Assembly (NCBI GenBank): GCA_007922225.1
Contig: ML679961.1
Span: 71,218,890-71,282,889, forward strand
DNA from: Emydura subglobosa
Lineage: Eukaryota; Chordata; Testudines; Chelidae
Reading direction: 5' to 3'
Length of the DNA: 64,000 bases
A program made the position numbers and the translations under genes. Below the pieces are notes generated by a model. That model worked only from the letters and a program-made list of their open reading frames with translations, did no database searches and had not been told where the DNA came from. Below are positions 13,130 through 29,398 of this stretch, piece after piece; the first letter of the stretch is position 1; each line of letters opens with the position of its first letter.

Positions 13130-13645
13130 CAACAGGAAAGAACTATTAAGTCCCTTTAGTCCATCCCTCAGCCAATACAGTTTTGTTCTCTATAGAATAT
13201 TTTCTAGTGTTTCATCCAGTTTACATTTAAAATTCCTAAGGCTTCCACACTCCTCCACTGAGAAATTATTCTATACAATAACAGATCTCACTGTTAGGAA
13301 GTACTTCCTGATTTTCATCTTACTTTTTCCCTTCCTTAATTTAATCCCTTCTAGAGTAATATATCCTTGTAGAACTGTAAATAACTCATCTCTGTCCTTG
13401 GTATTTACACTCTTTGATGCCTGAAGACTATTATATCTCCATTTACTCGTCACTTAGCAAAACTGTATATACTCAGCTCTTTTAATCTCGTGTCATAAAT
13501 CAATCCCTCTAGCCTACTAACCACTTTCGCAGCTATTCACTGAACTCCCTTCAATATGTTAATATCTTTCTAGCAATGAAGAACCCACAAATGAATGCAG
13601 TGTTCCAGGTGCAGTCTCATCAGAACAATGCAGAGAGGGTCTGCA
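13130..13645 (-). mobile_element. Older CR1 LINE 3' fragment of another subfamily
   Basis: Carries CR1-like landmarks ('gtttcatccagtttacattt', 'ggaagtacttcctgattttc', 'gtagaactgtaaataactc', 'tgttccaggtgcagtctcat') but is more diverged and of a different subfamily than the fragment just before it. A short AAC repeat separates the two. Confidence 0.7.
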
Positions 13646-14128
13646 GATATTATGGTGTTAAGTGCATTCAAAATAACTACAGCTAGACAATTTCCTTCCT
13701 GCTCCATGACTTAATGCATCTGCAGCTAAGACTTGCATTGGACTATTTTATTGCCCTATCAGCCACAACACAGGTCTATTTTGTTGTTTACTATCATCCC
13801 TGGTGTAGGACTCCTATTGCATTATTTCTTCCATTGTTTCTCCCTTCCATGGATGGGAGGCATGTCTACATTTCAGATGATTTTTCTCCAGATGTTTTTG
13901 TGATTGAATGCATTGCTCCTTGCAGCTGACAAAGTGAGAATGACTAATAAAAAGTAAGTTTTGAACAAAGTATGCAGCAGTATAACTTTCCTGGAAGGAA
14001 GGAACACACATACTAAACACCCAGCAGGCTGCAGCCATGAGGCCTGAAGAGGGCATAAAACAGACTGAAGAGCTTGGGCCCTGGGAATCACAGTGAGACA
14101 ACCTTAGCAATGAAAGGAGGCCCACTCA

Positions 14129-16846
<2,718 letters not shown>

Positions 16847-16990
16847 CTTGTGATAAAAAGCTGCTCCAGTGAGCACCATAGAGACTTCATTAGTCCACTC
16901 TGACTCATACTTCCATTTGTTCATTTCATGGTCCCACAGATGCAGGCGACCTGGATACCCAACCAGCCTGTCAGGAAACTCCCGCCAAAC
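16847..16990 (-). CDS. EXT2: EXT2 coding exon (GT64 core)
   Basis: This 144-bp exon encodes exactly 48 codons, in phase 0 at both ends. The acceptor is ctctctgcag|GTTTGG and the donor CACAAG|GTAGCA. It encodes [20 protein letters not shown], followed by a stretch including [20 protein letters not shown] and AAFYHK. The VGYPGR turn and the [12 protein letters not shown] strand are hallmarks of exostosin-family GT64 domains. No protein-length ORF exposes this exon, because in-frame stops in the flanking introns cut it short. It was found by translating the reverse complement between the splice sites. Confidence 0.97.
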
Positions 16991-17389
16991 CTGCAGAGAG
17001 TAACAGAGGTGTTCAAGCCAGCATTCACACAGTGATCTAACTCAATTGAGACGATTCAGGGAAGTTATTTAGGGAACTTACAATTATTGGGGTTCCCTGG
17101 ACCACTCCACCAACTCCCACAGGGAACAATACTCAAGCAAGTGAGGCTGTCTGGCATTTAGATCTCAGCGGAACACATTGTGCATTTATAGACATTTGCA
17201 TTGTGTAATAGCTGTTCAGTCCCCACACTTTGCATAGGTCATCTTTCTTAGTAAACAAAAAATCTTCTATGAGTTTTTACAACTCTGAACAAGTATAGCT
17301 ATTAACTTACACATGTTCCCATCACTGCAGATCCTCCAAGTTAGGTGTTAGGTTTCTCCCATCCCTAGCTTTTGAATCTATCAGGTTCC

Positions 17390-17660
17390 AACCTATTAGG
17401 CTCCTTCTCTCTCAGGCCACTGAAGGATTGTTCTCTATAGTATATTTTCTACTGCTTTATCCAGTCTAGTTTTAAATGGTCCAAGAAGCTTCTATCGTTT
17501 CCCTCAGAAAATTATAACATAAACTAACAAATCTCTTCATTAGAAAGCTTCCCCTGACTCAACCTATTTCTTCCCCTTCGTTTCCTACCATTTTTCCCAA
17601 GCTCCCACATGTTCCCTTGAATTATCCTAAAAAGCATCGTCTTTCAAACTGCTGCTACTC
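17390..17660 (-). mobile_element. Diverged CR1 LINE 3' fragment
   Basis: Marks are 'ggattgttctctatagtata', 'ctgctttatccagtctagtt', 'ttaaatggtccaagaagctt' and 'gaattatcctaaaaagcat'. Clearly CR1-like, but old and truncated at both ends. Confidence 0.7.
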
Positions 17661-18569
17661 AGTTCATTCTGTGACTCCAATGTGAGCATTTGTGACATTA
17701 AAATTGTCAGTGCTGGAAGAAGCTTCTACTGAGAAACAAGAAACTCTGAAATAATGAAAGTCTGAAAAGAAAATACAAGTAAGTAACTGTCTCATTTTGA
17801 ATTCATTTTAAAAGAACCCTACATTTCCAAATGTGGATGTGGCTCTTTAATTAATGCAATAAGACAGGAAAACAGCACCAACTTTCCTGTTAAGGAGAAC
17901 ACAACTACTCTGCTCAAAAAGAATTAACGTTGTTTAAGAGCCAAGGCATGGTTAAAATGGAACTTTAGACATTAAACATGATGGTTAGGGCTACAATCTA
18001 AACTGCTTTCAGGAACGGCTTTGGGTCTAATAAGCCCCTTTACTTTAACAGAGTTATGTTCAAAAGCCACATGTTATATTTCTTTATATTCTTTAATGGG
18101 TGCTTTGGTGGAGCTATTGCTACATGACAGGCGTCTTTGCCCTTGACTTGTTCCAGACAGCTGGATACAATCAAGATACCATCCTTGTCACTTCATACAT
18201 TACTCTGCAGCTGACTACAGGATCAAACACAAGTGGACAAGAACAGGGACAGGGCATCATTAATGCAGCCCCAGTTCTACATGATGCTGGCCACATTAAA
18301 CAACGGACAATTTCCCAGGAGGAGAAAACGGATACAGTGTTAAAATTATTTACTAGTAGCAAATGCAAGCAAAATACATGGGATTTTCTATTTGCCAGTA
18401 ATGAAAGTAACATTTATTTTGTGCTACTAGTAATTTTAACTTTACAGCAATTTTTTTTAGCCTAGTGAGTGTCAAACCCAGTTGGAGGGATACGGTTAAA
18501 TCTTAAAACCTGTTAAACCTTAAAACATCATGTAGAGTCATTAACGTTTCTGATTCAGATTGGTGGGGT

Positions 18570-18595
<26 letters not shown>
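18570..18595. repeat. (CA)n microsatellite, about 13 units
   Basis: Uninterrupted alternating CA dinucleotides. Confidence 0.98.
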
Positions 18596-18600
<5 letters not shown>

Positions 18601-18924
18601 CATCCATATTCGGTCAACAACATTGTCAACAAAGAATTCCCTTTAACTGCCTCATCTTCATTCCACACTGGATGAAAGACAATTAACCATAAAGCAGATT
18701 CACAGCAAAAGGGTTCTCAAGAGTTCTATTATACTGAAAGCCACATTGTGCAATTTGTCCGCAATTCCATTCGTTAGGGCATCTCTTACATGCCAGTACC
18801 TTTTAACTACATGATTTGGACCAAAAGAACTCTACTAAAGTATTTGAAAAGTGTAAGTAAGATAAAATAGTCAGTACTAGTTCTTCATCTGTCTTGGCTG
18901 TAGCCTTTTACCATAGGTACATTA

Positions 18925-19140
18925 TTACTATTTTACATTTCTATATCCCTTTCCATTCAAAGATCTCCACACATTTTACAAATGTCAATTAATATAGTTG
19001 CAGAATCCCTTTAGGAGGGAGATTATCATCCCAATTTTACAGATAAGAAAACTAGCCAAAAATCACACAGAAACCAGGAATGAAAAATCAGATCTTCTGA
19101 CTCTGACCAGTACCTTAATCACAAGACCACCTTCCCTGAT
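18925..19140 (-). repeat. MIR-like SINE
   Basis: Complement of the MIR core: 'ccaattttacagataagaaa', 'atcttctgactctgaccagt' and 'cacaagaccacc' in the expected order. Confidence 0.65.
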
Positions 19141-20383
19141 AATTACAGGGCATGATCTCAGTAGTGTCCAAGTACTTATAAGAAAGATCTCTGTTAGAAG
19201 GCTATGGCAGGAAAAAAATTCTGGAAGCTATATAGCTCTCAAGAGGAAAGAAGAACTCAAGTTTTTGTCATAACTGGGTGTCATCAGCTGATAAGGAACT
19301 GCGTGACTGCCTAAAAACCCATCAAAGGCTTAAATTACATTGCACTGCTTCTATATAACATAGGTTCACAATATTAATGCACAGAAGAACAAATACATAG
19401 CTCATATCTTCCCTTCAAAGTCCTATTACTTCTTTCCTAGGACTTATATTTTTAATTATTACATTTTAAATTTAAAAAACCCTACTATTAAAATACCAGT
19501 TCCCCAGCTGTTGAACTGCACCACAACATAAGCTATTGAGGCTCAGCAAAGGATTTGAGAGAACACAGCAGATTTGTAACACACACAGCTAAGAACTCCT
19601 GTACAGAGGATGACATGCATATTGAAGGCAGCTGAAAGAAGGATTAAACTCAACTTCTGCTTCCCAAGGGACAGTAGTGCCCTTGTAGCATAGGAAAGGC
19701 TGGTTCATATTCCTTTCAGCTTTGCTGCTCCTTCAGTGAGAGATTTGCTAAAGTCCCACTTGACAAAGTAAAAACTAGGCTTAATGGATGGTGGCTTACA
19801 CAGTCTTCTAATAGTACCAATGCAGGACTCACAACTTGCCTTCTGGCCTCTGGAAACTAACAGATTGCAGCAGTTAAAAAATAACCCATTTGTTTTAACT
19901 AAAGATTGCTTTTAAAACTAGTGCTAGTGAACTCAATGGAAATGTTGGTTTCTTCCTGATGTTCATCAGTAGTTCATTCAATGGCTGTTCTTGGAAGGAC
20001 TCCAGATAACTACCTTCAATTCATAGCCCAAATCAATACAAATACAAGTACTTCCACAGCCAAGTTAATACATCCAGCTTCTGCTTATATGGGAGATTTC
20101 ACAACAGTTTATACGTAACCTTATACATAGTGTTCATTTTGTATTACCATTTCTTTTGATTTGATGGTTAACTGCCATGTATCCATCTATTAGGAATCCT
20201 TGATACTTCGGCCAGTGATCTTAACATTTTTCTAAACATAAAGAAGGCCAGGCTTGGATGAGAGAGATTTCAGAAATACTAAAGTGTTGACAATTCAGTA
20301 AGGAATACTCACCTCACTAGTCACCAGTGTTCTAATGCTTCAGCCTGGTAGAATATGAATGTTTTTGGAAATGCCATCTTTCA

Positions 20384-22370
20384 TAAAATCATAGAAATGT
20401 AGGCCTGGAAAGGACGTTGAGAGATCATCCAGCCCGCTGTGTTAAGGTAGAACCAAATATACCTAGACAATTCCTGAAAGGCATTTATCCAACCTGTTCT
20501 TAAAAACCTTCAGTGATGGGGATTCCACAATCTCCTTTGGAAGCCTATTCCACTGCTTACCTATCCTTATAGTTAGAAAGATTTTTCTAATAAACCTAAA
20601 TCTTCCTTGCTGCAGATTAAGCCAATTACTTTTTGTCCTATCTTCAGTGGACATGAAGAACAATCGATCACTGTCCTCTTCATAAAACAGTCCTTAACGT
20701 ATTTGAAGTCTTATCACATGACCTTTCAGTCTTCTTTTCTCAAGACTAAACATGCCCAGTTTTTTTTTTTAAACCCATTCCTCATACTAAACTTCATACC
20801 CATTCCTCATACTAAACATTCTAAACCTTTTATAATCTTTGTTGCTCTTCTTTGGGCTCTCTCCAATTTGTCCACATTTTTCCTAAAGCGTGGCACCCAG
20901 AACTAGACAAAGTATTCCAGCTGAGGCCTTTCAAGTGTTGAGTAGAGTGGGACAATTATGTCCCACATCTTACATACGAAACTCCTGTTAAGACACCCCA
21001 GAATATTAGCTTTCCACAACTGCAATATGAGTCACAATATGAGTAACGTTGACTCATATTCAATCTGTGATCCACTGTAACCCCCAGCTCCTTTTCAGAA
21101 GCACTACTGCCTCGCCAGTTATTTCCCACTTTGTAGTTGTGCATTTGATTTTTTTCTTTCTAAGTGTAGCACTTTTCACTTGTCTTTACTGAATTTCATT
21201 TTGTTGACTTAAGACCAATTCTCCAGTTTGTCAAAGCAATTTTGAATTCAAGTCCTGTACTTCAAAGTACTTGCAACCACTCCCAACTTGCTGTCATTCA
21301 CAATTTTTATAAAAATACTCTCTACTCCATTATCAAAGTCATTAATGAGAATAGTGAACAGCATGAGGCTCAGGACTGATTCCAATGGGACATGATAGGT
21401 ATATCCTCCAGTTTGACTGCGAACCATTAACAACTATTTTGAGTATGGTCCTTCAACAATCGTGCACCCAGCCTAGTAAATTCATCTAGACCACCTTTCC
21501 CTGGTTTGCTTATGTGAATGTCATGTGGGACTGCTAAAAGCCTTACAAAATCAAGATACATCACGCCTACAGTCTACCCCTCTCCACTAGGCCAGAAACC
21601 CTGTCAAAGAAGATTAGTTTGGCTTGGCATGAATTGTTCTTGACAAATCCATGTTGGCTATTCCTTATATTCTACTATTCGTTAGTTGCTTACAAACTGA
21701 TTGTTTAATAATTTGTCTCACTATCTTTCCCACATATTGACATTTGACTGATGGCTCTATAATTCCCTGTGTCCTCCTCATCCCCCTTTTTAAAGATAGC
21801 TACTAGATTTGTCCTTCTTCAGTCCTCTGGGATCTCACCCACCCTTCATGAGTTCTCAAAGATCATTGCAAATAGTTCAGAGATTACTTCAGTTTCTTTC
21901 TTAAATACCCTAGGATGAATTTCATCAGGCCCAGATGACTCAAATATACCTAATTTATCTAAATATTCTGTAATCTACTCTCTCCCTATTTCGGCTTGCA
22001 TTCCTTCTCCCTTGATGTTAATATTAATTGTGTTAAGTCTCTGGTCACCATTAACCTTTTTAGTGATGACTGAAGCAAAATAGGCATTAAACACCTCAAC
22101 CTTCTTGACATTATCCATTATTAGCTCTCCTTCCCTGCTAAGTAGAAGACTTCTTATTGTATTTTATGTCTCTTGCTAGTTATAGCTCATATTGTGCTTT
22201 AGCCTTTCTGATTTTGTCCCTATAGGCTTGTGCTATTCTTTTGTACTCCTTAGCAATCTGTCCATGTTTCCAGTTTTTGTAGGGCTCCTTTTTTATTTGT
22301 CTGGTAATTAAATAGCTCCTGATGGAGCTATATTGGCCTCTTATTGTTCTTCCTAACTTTCCTTCACACT
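20384..22370 (-). mobile_element. Long CR1 LINE copy (~2 kb) with decayed reverse transcriptase
   Basis: The right-hand 3' end begins 'aatcatagaaatgtaggcctgg'-style, and the copy runs for about 2 kb through the 'caaagtcattaatgagaata' and 'ccttcttcagtcctctggg' regions typical of turtle CR1. A minus-strand frame at 21248-21433 still reads LFTILINDFDNGVESIFIKI followed by a decayed form of the catalytic DD box (VNDSK), so the reverse transcriptase is dead. An internal 26-bp tandem duplication lies at 20774-20818. It sits in EXT2 in sense orientation. Confidence 0.88.
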
Positions 22371-23514
22371 GAGATAGTTTACAGATGAGATGTCAAACAA
22401 ATTCTGACAATCTGGGCTTATTAAAGATCTCAGGGTGTTTTACACAAGAACAGGATATTAATCCCAGTGTCCAAACCTAATTCCAAAATGAGTGTTTACA
22501 TTATGCCTAGCTAAAGTACCCTCTGTAGTTTCACTTAGATACAGTGTTATTTACTGTATCTATTATGTACCATTGCTGTGCAATATGAAAACAGCTGCCA
22601 CAGTCCACTCCAGAGGTGGCTCAAGTGATCTCTTCTTGCAGAGCACACTGGATGAAAGCTGCTGTTGTAAGAAAGGTATTAGCAATTGACATACAAAATT
22701 AAGAGTTTTCTGATCTATTTTAGAACCAGTAGCAGAAAGAATAAAGTAGTTCCAGAAGGAGGAAAGACATAAGTGTTGTCCTATAAAAGTGAAATGCTGT
22801 TGCTATCCTATGTGGATTAAGGTCAATACAATAAATCAGGGCTCTGTATCTTTCTCTCTCACTCCGTGGACTGGCCTTTCTCACCAGTGTTGCTGTTAAA
22901 CATCATAAAAAGAATCCCAGACAAAGATAATAATGCTTCCCAGGATTCCAATTTACAAAATATTTTTAAATTGCAAAATCTTTGTGAATGGTATAGATTC
23001 AGCAGAGTTAGTTTAGAGAAGTCCCATGGGGTGGCATGCAGATTCCAGACTAACATAACATAAGGATCCTCTTTTAGAGAGCAAATGGTTGCATTATTTC
23101 TGATTTGAAGGGGGAAAAGATTCATTTGGACTGATCAAAGAATGTATTAAGAAGAATCCTTTTATTGGGGGTATCCAAAACTTTAATTAAAGATCAATTT
23201 TTGAATAATATGGATGTAATGGGTGTAATAAATTCATCAATGAGCAGGCCATGATTTTTACTTTTGAAGTAGGCAGAAAAATTGAGACCTTCAAAATGTA
23301 CCTTGGGGCAGGGCAAGGAGACCATCTAACAGAAGCAGGCAAAATGTTTAAAATTCCAACCAGCCAAACTTTGCTTAGCACTGGGGCCAACTCTTTTTCC
23401 TATGTACATACAGAGAACATGAAATCTGAAGGGCTTCAAAGTGAAAATGGCTTGAGGGAATAAAGTAATTCCCTCTTACATTATTATTTTTCTTATTACT
23501 TTAACATTCAATGC

Positions 23515-23670
23515 TTATACAGCACCTTGAAGTTGTAAAGTGCTAAATATTTATTAATAAGTCTTTCCAAAATCCATGTTTGGAAACTATTATCCTTGTT
23601 TTACAGATGGACAAACTGAGGCACAGAATGGTTAAGCAACTTGTCTTGAGATCATACAGCAACCTTATCA
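23515..23670 (-). repeat. MIR-like SINE
   Basis: Complement of the MIR core: 'ccttgttttacagatggaca', 'aactgaggcacagaatggtt' and 'aagcaacttgtcttgag' are nearly intact. Confidence 0.75.
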
Positions 23671-24651
23671 TATCCTAGACAGCAAGCTCCAAGTCCCTTG
23701 CTCAAAAGTAAAAAAATTAGGGATGAGCCAATGGATTTGTCTCAATTTTTTTAAATGATAATAATCTGAATATATTTAGTTTCTTGACATTTTTATTAAT
23801 CTGCCTTGAAAGAGAATACCAAAGGCTGAGGAATGGTTAGAAAAGTTACCTCATTCTAACTGCTTAGTACTTTAGTTTGTTAGTGCCTCTATATACTTTG
23901 GTGAAATTTTGTCATAAAGGTTTCTATAGAGATTCTCTTTCAATTTACAATATTCTAGGTATTCCTACACCTCCTTATAACAGCAGCAGACCGGTACTAT
24001 TTTTCTACTTTCTCCTATAGTGTTAACACTATATAATAAATCAATGTGAACTGTAACAGTTCACTTTTAACAAGTAAAAAATGTCTGACACTGAGTGTTA
24101 CTATAATTTGTTATGGATGAAATTGTGTGGAGATCAAAGTGTGGATTTTTTTGTTTTGGGTTTTATTTTTGGTTTTTTAAAGATTCTACTCTATACATCC
24201 AGATAAGTCTGTGTGACAGAGGAGTTTTGCCACATGTTTAAAAATAAAGTATCAAGGATGAGGAGAGGAGCGAAGAAAGTAATTGTCATGTTTCCAAATG
24301 CTTCTTGTGACTGAAGCAGAAGCAGATATACTTTTAAAAGAAAACTTTCTTGTAACATTATATGCAGCTACTGTTTCCTCTGGATTCCCCTGCAAATGAG
24401 TCAAGAACTCAAGAGATACTTTTCTGGTAAAATACATAAACAGATAAATAAATTATCACAGGCTAAGGACAATTTAAACATCTGGTAGCCAGTTCAGGCC
24501 TGTCAAGCAAGTCAAAGACACTCAAAGCCAGAGAAGATCAATCTGCAGTCCCTGATTTCTGGCCTGGAGAGCAGGAACTGTATAACCTGCTGCCTTAAGA
24601 GGGAAAATTGTACAGGTAAAAATAAGTTGATTCATGTATGATTCATAATTT

Positions 24652-24668
24652 AAAAAAAAAAAAAAAAA
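24652..24668 (+). repeat. Poly(A) tract, 17 A
   Basis: Homopolymer in an intron; no retroposon body was recognised upstream of it. Confidence 0.95.
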
Positions 24669-24949
24669 CTAGTAATCTAAAAATATATTGATTCAAACTA
24701 GCCTTGGGTCAGCCTCAGTCACTTGTTTGATAAAGTACCTTACTATTCCATCTGTATGGCAGTGTATTAAACTAGAATGGTTTTACAGTTAAAATAGAGG
24801 ACTGCAAAAAGCTATATCTTTACATGGTTCACAATATCTTTACTGGACAAAGTAATGCTGTATACAAACTGCTAAATTTTCCCATGTAAAAGCTGTTACT
24901 CAGGCAGTCCTGCAATCCAAGTATCTGGCCCACAGCAGGCAAATAAGAG

Positions 24950-25190
24950 CTTCTCTACACGGAAAATTACTGCGGAGGAAGCCAGGGTGTAAATTTACAG
25001 TACACTAGCCTGCCACCCATTAAATCGCCATGTGGACCCTACTACTGTGTGCTAGAAGTTCCGGAGTATACTTTGACATACTATTATTTATAACATGGCA
25101 ACTCAGCATAGCAAGCTAGTGTGCTATACAGCTATACAGTCACACCCTGGCTTGCCATGCACTTTGACTAAGTCTCCATGTAGACATGAA
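24950..25190. mobile_element. Probable MITE of the 'gtctacatgtagac' class
   Basis: Approximate inverted ends (ttctctacacgg at the left, ccatgtagacatgaa at the right) and an interior that folds ('acactagcctgccac', 'gctagtgtgctata'). It resembles the large family of turtle MITEs with 'TCTACAC' ends. Target duplication not resolved. Confidence 0.55.
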
Positions 25191-25199
25191 TTAGATAAT

Positions 25200-25400
25200 G
25201 TAGTCTAATGGTTAGAGCTGGGGATGGGGAGTCACAAGTACTGGATTTAAATTCCTGATACTGAATAACTGTGTAAACTTGAGGAAGTCACAGATACTAT
25301 TTTTGCCACAATTTCCCCCGTGAGGATAATAATTTCCTTTCTGACATGGGGAGATGTGAGACTTGCTTAACATCTGTGAAGCGCTTTGTTATACAAGTAT
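25200..25400 (+). repeat. MIR SINE, nearly full length
   Basis: Landmarks in order: 'gtctaatggttagagctggg' (tRNA-like head), 'gagtcacaagtactggattt', 'aacttgaggaagtcacag' and 'catctgtgaagcgctttg' tail. It directly abuts the MITE on its left. Confidence 0.85.
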
Positions 25401-27613
25401 AAACCTTTGGATATGCACACATCTTATATTTGATTCTCACGATTTCTTGCTGAAGCATTACCTAAGCTCACCTGCAGTCGTGACCTTCAGTTACAGTCTT
25501 TGAATAGAAGCCCTCAGAGCCTTGCACCATCAGTAGTGAAGGCTCATTTTGGAACAACTTAAGAAACTTTTTAGGTTTTATTTTTATGTATTTATTTATT
25601 TTTGTTTCAGTTTGAGCCAGTATTGTGGTTACAAGAGAATTAAACTGGTATCAGAGGCAGAGTTTACACTGCAAGCCAGTCACAGGCTCTGTTAATATTA
25701 CACTTTTTTCCTCTAAAATTTTCTACCATTACTATCAACAGTTCAACCCCACAGCTGCTAACAAGAGTAGAAGAAAAAATGTAGACAGGACTTTGACGGC
25801 TGCCATTGTTGTCACCATCTTGCTGTCTAACCTTTTTCACTATAGTTTTATGCAGTATGGTGTTTAAAATGCTCAAGGCAGTAGAGTTTCCTATGATGGA
25901 GATGAACTGTTGTTAACAATAGAGGGAAACATCAAGGGGAAAATGTAGTATAGAAAAGGCCAACGTGGCCATAAAAATTGCTTCCCACAATTGTCTTCTC
26001 TTAGTTCTCCTTTCATGTCTCATGTACTAACATGCAACTGTTATATTCCTCAGGGACATATTTCCCTGTGGAGCCATGTGGCACTCTGTCTCCACTATTT
26101 AAAAAAATGTATTATTGTTTAAGTCAGCATATATAAGTTGCCACAAATAACTTCTTGAATCCAAAAACTGGTAATTGGCTAAAAGTTTCTCTCACTTGGG
26201 GAGGATTCACATTAAAGGGATACTAAAGTTATACATCTTGACAAAATCCTAGGTTAGCATGTTAGATTAGTAACAGTGAACAGATGGCAACATTTATTTT
26301 ACTTTCCGCTCTTCTATGCTGTTTGCTTTTGTTATTTCACTCTGTTTGGGCAATGAAATTAACTGATCACTTTAACTTTCCAGCTCCCATGCATTAAGCC
26401 CAGTGTCATTTTATTTTGACTCCCCATTCTGCAGCAAAGTGTAAATAATACATACATAAATTAAAAAACAAAACAAAAACCTTTCCTGACATGGTTTTAA
26501 AAGAAAATTTAAATTTAATCAACATTTCTATTAATACTAGATTTTGCCAAAGTCTTCTGTTTATTTCCTTAACACAGAGCATTGTTGTTTGTACACAAGT
26601 GTTATAGTAATGTCAAATTCTATGTCATATATCCAAATATAAAAAAGGAAGGAGAAAATAAATCCTGTAAGAGAAATTTCAACACCCTTCTTTAAAAACC
26701 TACATTTCAGAAGTAAGTGAAACTGACTGCTTCCCTTTAAATGTGTGGTCGTTTTGACAGACATCTCAGGTACAGATTTGAAAATGTCACCTTCCTTGTA
26801 ATGCCATGGCTAATTGATTTGGACTCTGTTTTTTAATTTGGTGATACCATCATGTAACAACAGCCACTTGTGTCCTCACTGCCTTCACATGTCTTGTGAA
26901 TCTCCCCTTTGACAAACCATATCAATCCCCCTTTTTGTTGTGCTATGCCTCGTGCTAAAGCGCTTTCCCCTCAAGATACCTTTTCTGTTCTCAATACTTA
27001 ACCTCTGGACCTTGCCTTGTCCATTACTTCATAGAGAAAAAAGGTGTAGATAAGGTACTATCCAATGGGGCAACTGCTGGCTACTACTGATCTCAGAGAC
27101 CCGTGAACAGAACTTTCAGACACATCTGATTCCTGTTTGTTAGAGCAGTCAAGGCATTATGCTCATTAAGAATCATTAATTTATTTTAAGGTGCTTAGCT
27201 ACTAAAAATGTTCTAGAGCAACACAACAATACTTCTTATTATTGGTAACAGAATAATCCAAGATAGGCAGTAATAAAGAATGGACACATGTGAACCTTCT
27301 TTACCGTAAAGCCCTCCCATAGACACATATCTGAGGTATTAACTTTGGCAAAATCTCTATAATTTGTCATGTGAATAGAAGTTACTGAAATTGAAGAACC
27401 ATAGAGCCCATTCCCACTTAACAGAGATTTCTTTTGTCTAAAGTATTCAATGGCACTGACAGGCCATTTACAAGACATTTACTGTTGGCTAAGAATTTTC
27501 CCACAGCTAAAAAGCTTTTCAAAAAGTTATGAGCCCCAACCTTTTTAGGCCAGATTCTCAGCTGGTGTAAATTGGCACTGACCCACTGAAGTCAATGGAG
27601 CTATGATGACTTA

Positions 27614-27895
<282 letters not shown>

Positions 27896-28690
27896 TTAAG
27901 AGAAAAAGAATTCACCATTAGATTTTCATTCTTATTAAGATCACATCCCATTCTCAGCTTGATTTTACTCTTGGTATTCCAACCCTTCACAAAAGGTTGT
28001 GGGTGTTTGATTTATATCTTATTTTCAACTAGGCAAAAACAGCAACAAGAGAGATAATCTTTTACATTTCCACACTGCAATTAAAAGCTTTACAAACATA
28101 TATACACAAGGGTTACTTAGCCTATCACTGAAAAATGCAGCTGCCACTAGCATGGTATGTAGAAAGTAATGCTATATGACAGTTTAAGAGAAGTGAATAA
28201 GAATACTTCATCTAACAAACTGCAGGGAGAATTTAGGGAGGCAGAGAGTAACCACTTACATCAGAATTTGCTCATATCATAATGATGATCCATATGTTTG
28301 TAAGAGAACAGACAATTGGGCATTGAAGATTGATATTACTGATGGAGTAGGCAAGGAAGTAACACAAGATACAAGAGCATAAAAAATAGGGAGGCACACA
28401 TTAAATGGATTAAAAACTAGCTAACTGACAGACCTCACAAGGTAACCAGCCATGAGGAATCAGAACTGAATGCAGGGACTGGTAGTAGGCCTCATGCTAT
28501 TCAATATTTTCAATGTCCTAGAAGCAAATATAAAATCGCTGCTGCTAACATCTGCAGATGACACAAAGACTGCAGAATAATAAATAATGAGGACAGGGCA
28601 GTCATACTAAGTGACACAGATTGTTTGGTAAGCTAGGCCCATTCAAAATAATGTGTTTTAATAGAGCCAAATACAAAGTTATACATCTAG

Positions 28691-28968
28691 GATATGTCTA
28701 TACTGCCAGGGCTGTGCTGGTGCTGCAGGATCAATTGAATGGGCTGTGGAGTCCCACTCAATCAATCCTGGAAGTGCTCTCCGGTCGATGCCGTAAATTC
28801 ACCTCCACGAAAAGCATAAGGCTGCATCGACCAGAGGGCATTTCCCATCGGTGCAGTGGAGACGCCACAGTAAGTGAAAAGTTAGTACGTCAACGGGAGA
28901 TATGCAAGTTATACTATGTAGCTTGTGTATCTCCAGTCTACGGCCGCCAGCAGTGTAGACCAGGCCCA
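28691..28968. mobile_element. Harbinger-like MITE inserted in the CR1 copy
   Basis: The left end reads gatatgtctatactgcc and the right end gcagtgtagaccaggccc, which are approximate inverted repeats. It interrupts the CR1 at 'atacatctagg', which resumes with 'aggaacaaagaa'. An open frame of 132 codons spanning this junction is therefore an artefact. Confidence 0.7.
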
Positions 28969-29105
28969 AGGAACAAAGAATGTAGGCCAGACCTTACAGA
29001 ACAGAGGACTCTGTTCTAGAAAGCAGCGACGCTGAAAAAGACTTAGGGGTCACAGTTGACAAGCAACTCAACATGAGCTCCCAATACAATGCTGAGCAGG
29101 GAGGT

Positions 29106-29398
29106 TACTTTACCTCTGCATAGGGAATTCACAGATTCCAAGGACAGAAGGAACCATTGTGATCATATAGTATGACATCCTGTATAGCATAAGCCACAAA
29201 ACTTCCACAAAATAATTCCTAGAGCAAAGCTTTTAGAAAAACATACAATCTTGATTTCAAAATTGTCAGTAATGGAGAATCCACTACAACCTTTGGTAAA
29301 CTGTTCCAATGGTTAATTACCCTTACTGTTAAAAATGTAAGCCTTACTTCCAACCTGAATTTATCTAGCTTTAACTTCCAGCCATTGGATTATGTTAT
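29106..29398 (-). mobile_element. CR1 LINE 3' tail inserted opposite to its host CR1
   Basis: Reads as complement of a CR1 3' end: 'cacagattccaaggacagaa', 'ggaaccattgtgatcatata', 'aaaattgtcagtaatggaga' and 'tggttaattacccttactgt', ending at 'cttccagccattggattatg'. The flanking CR1 runs in the plus direction on both sides. Confidence 0.8.

Noticed and set aside
28621..29019. 132-codon plus-strand open frame
   Set aside because: It joins decayed CR1 coding to a MITE and back; the continuity is accidental.
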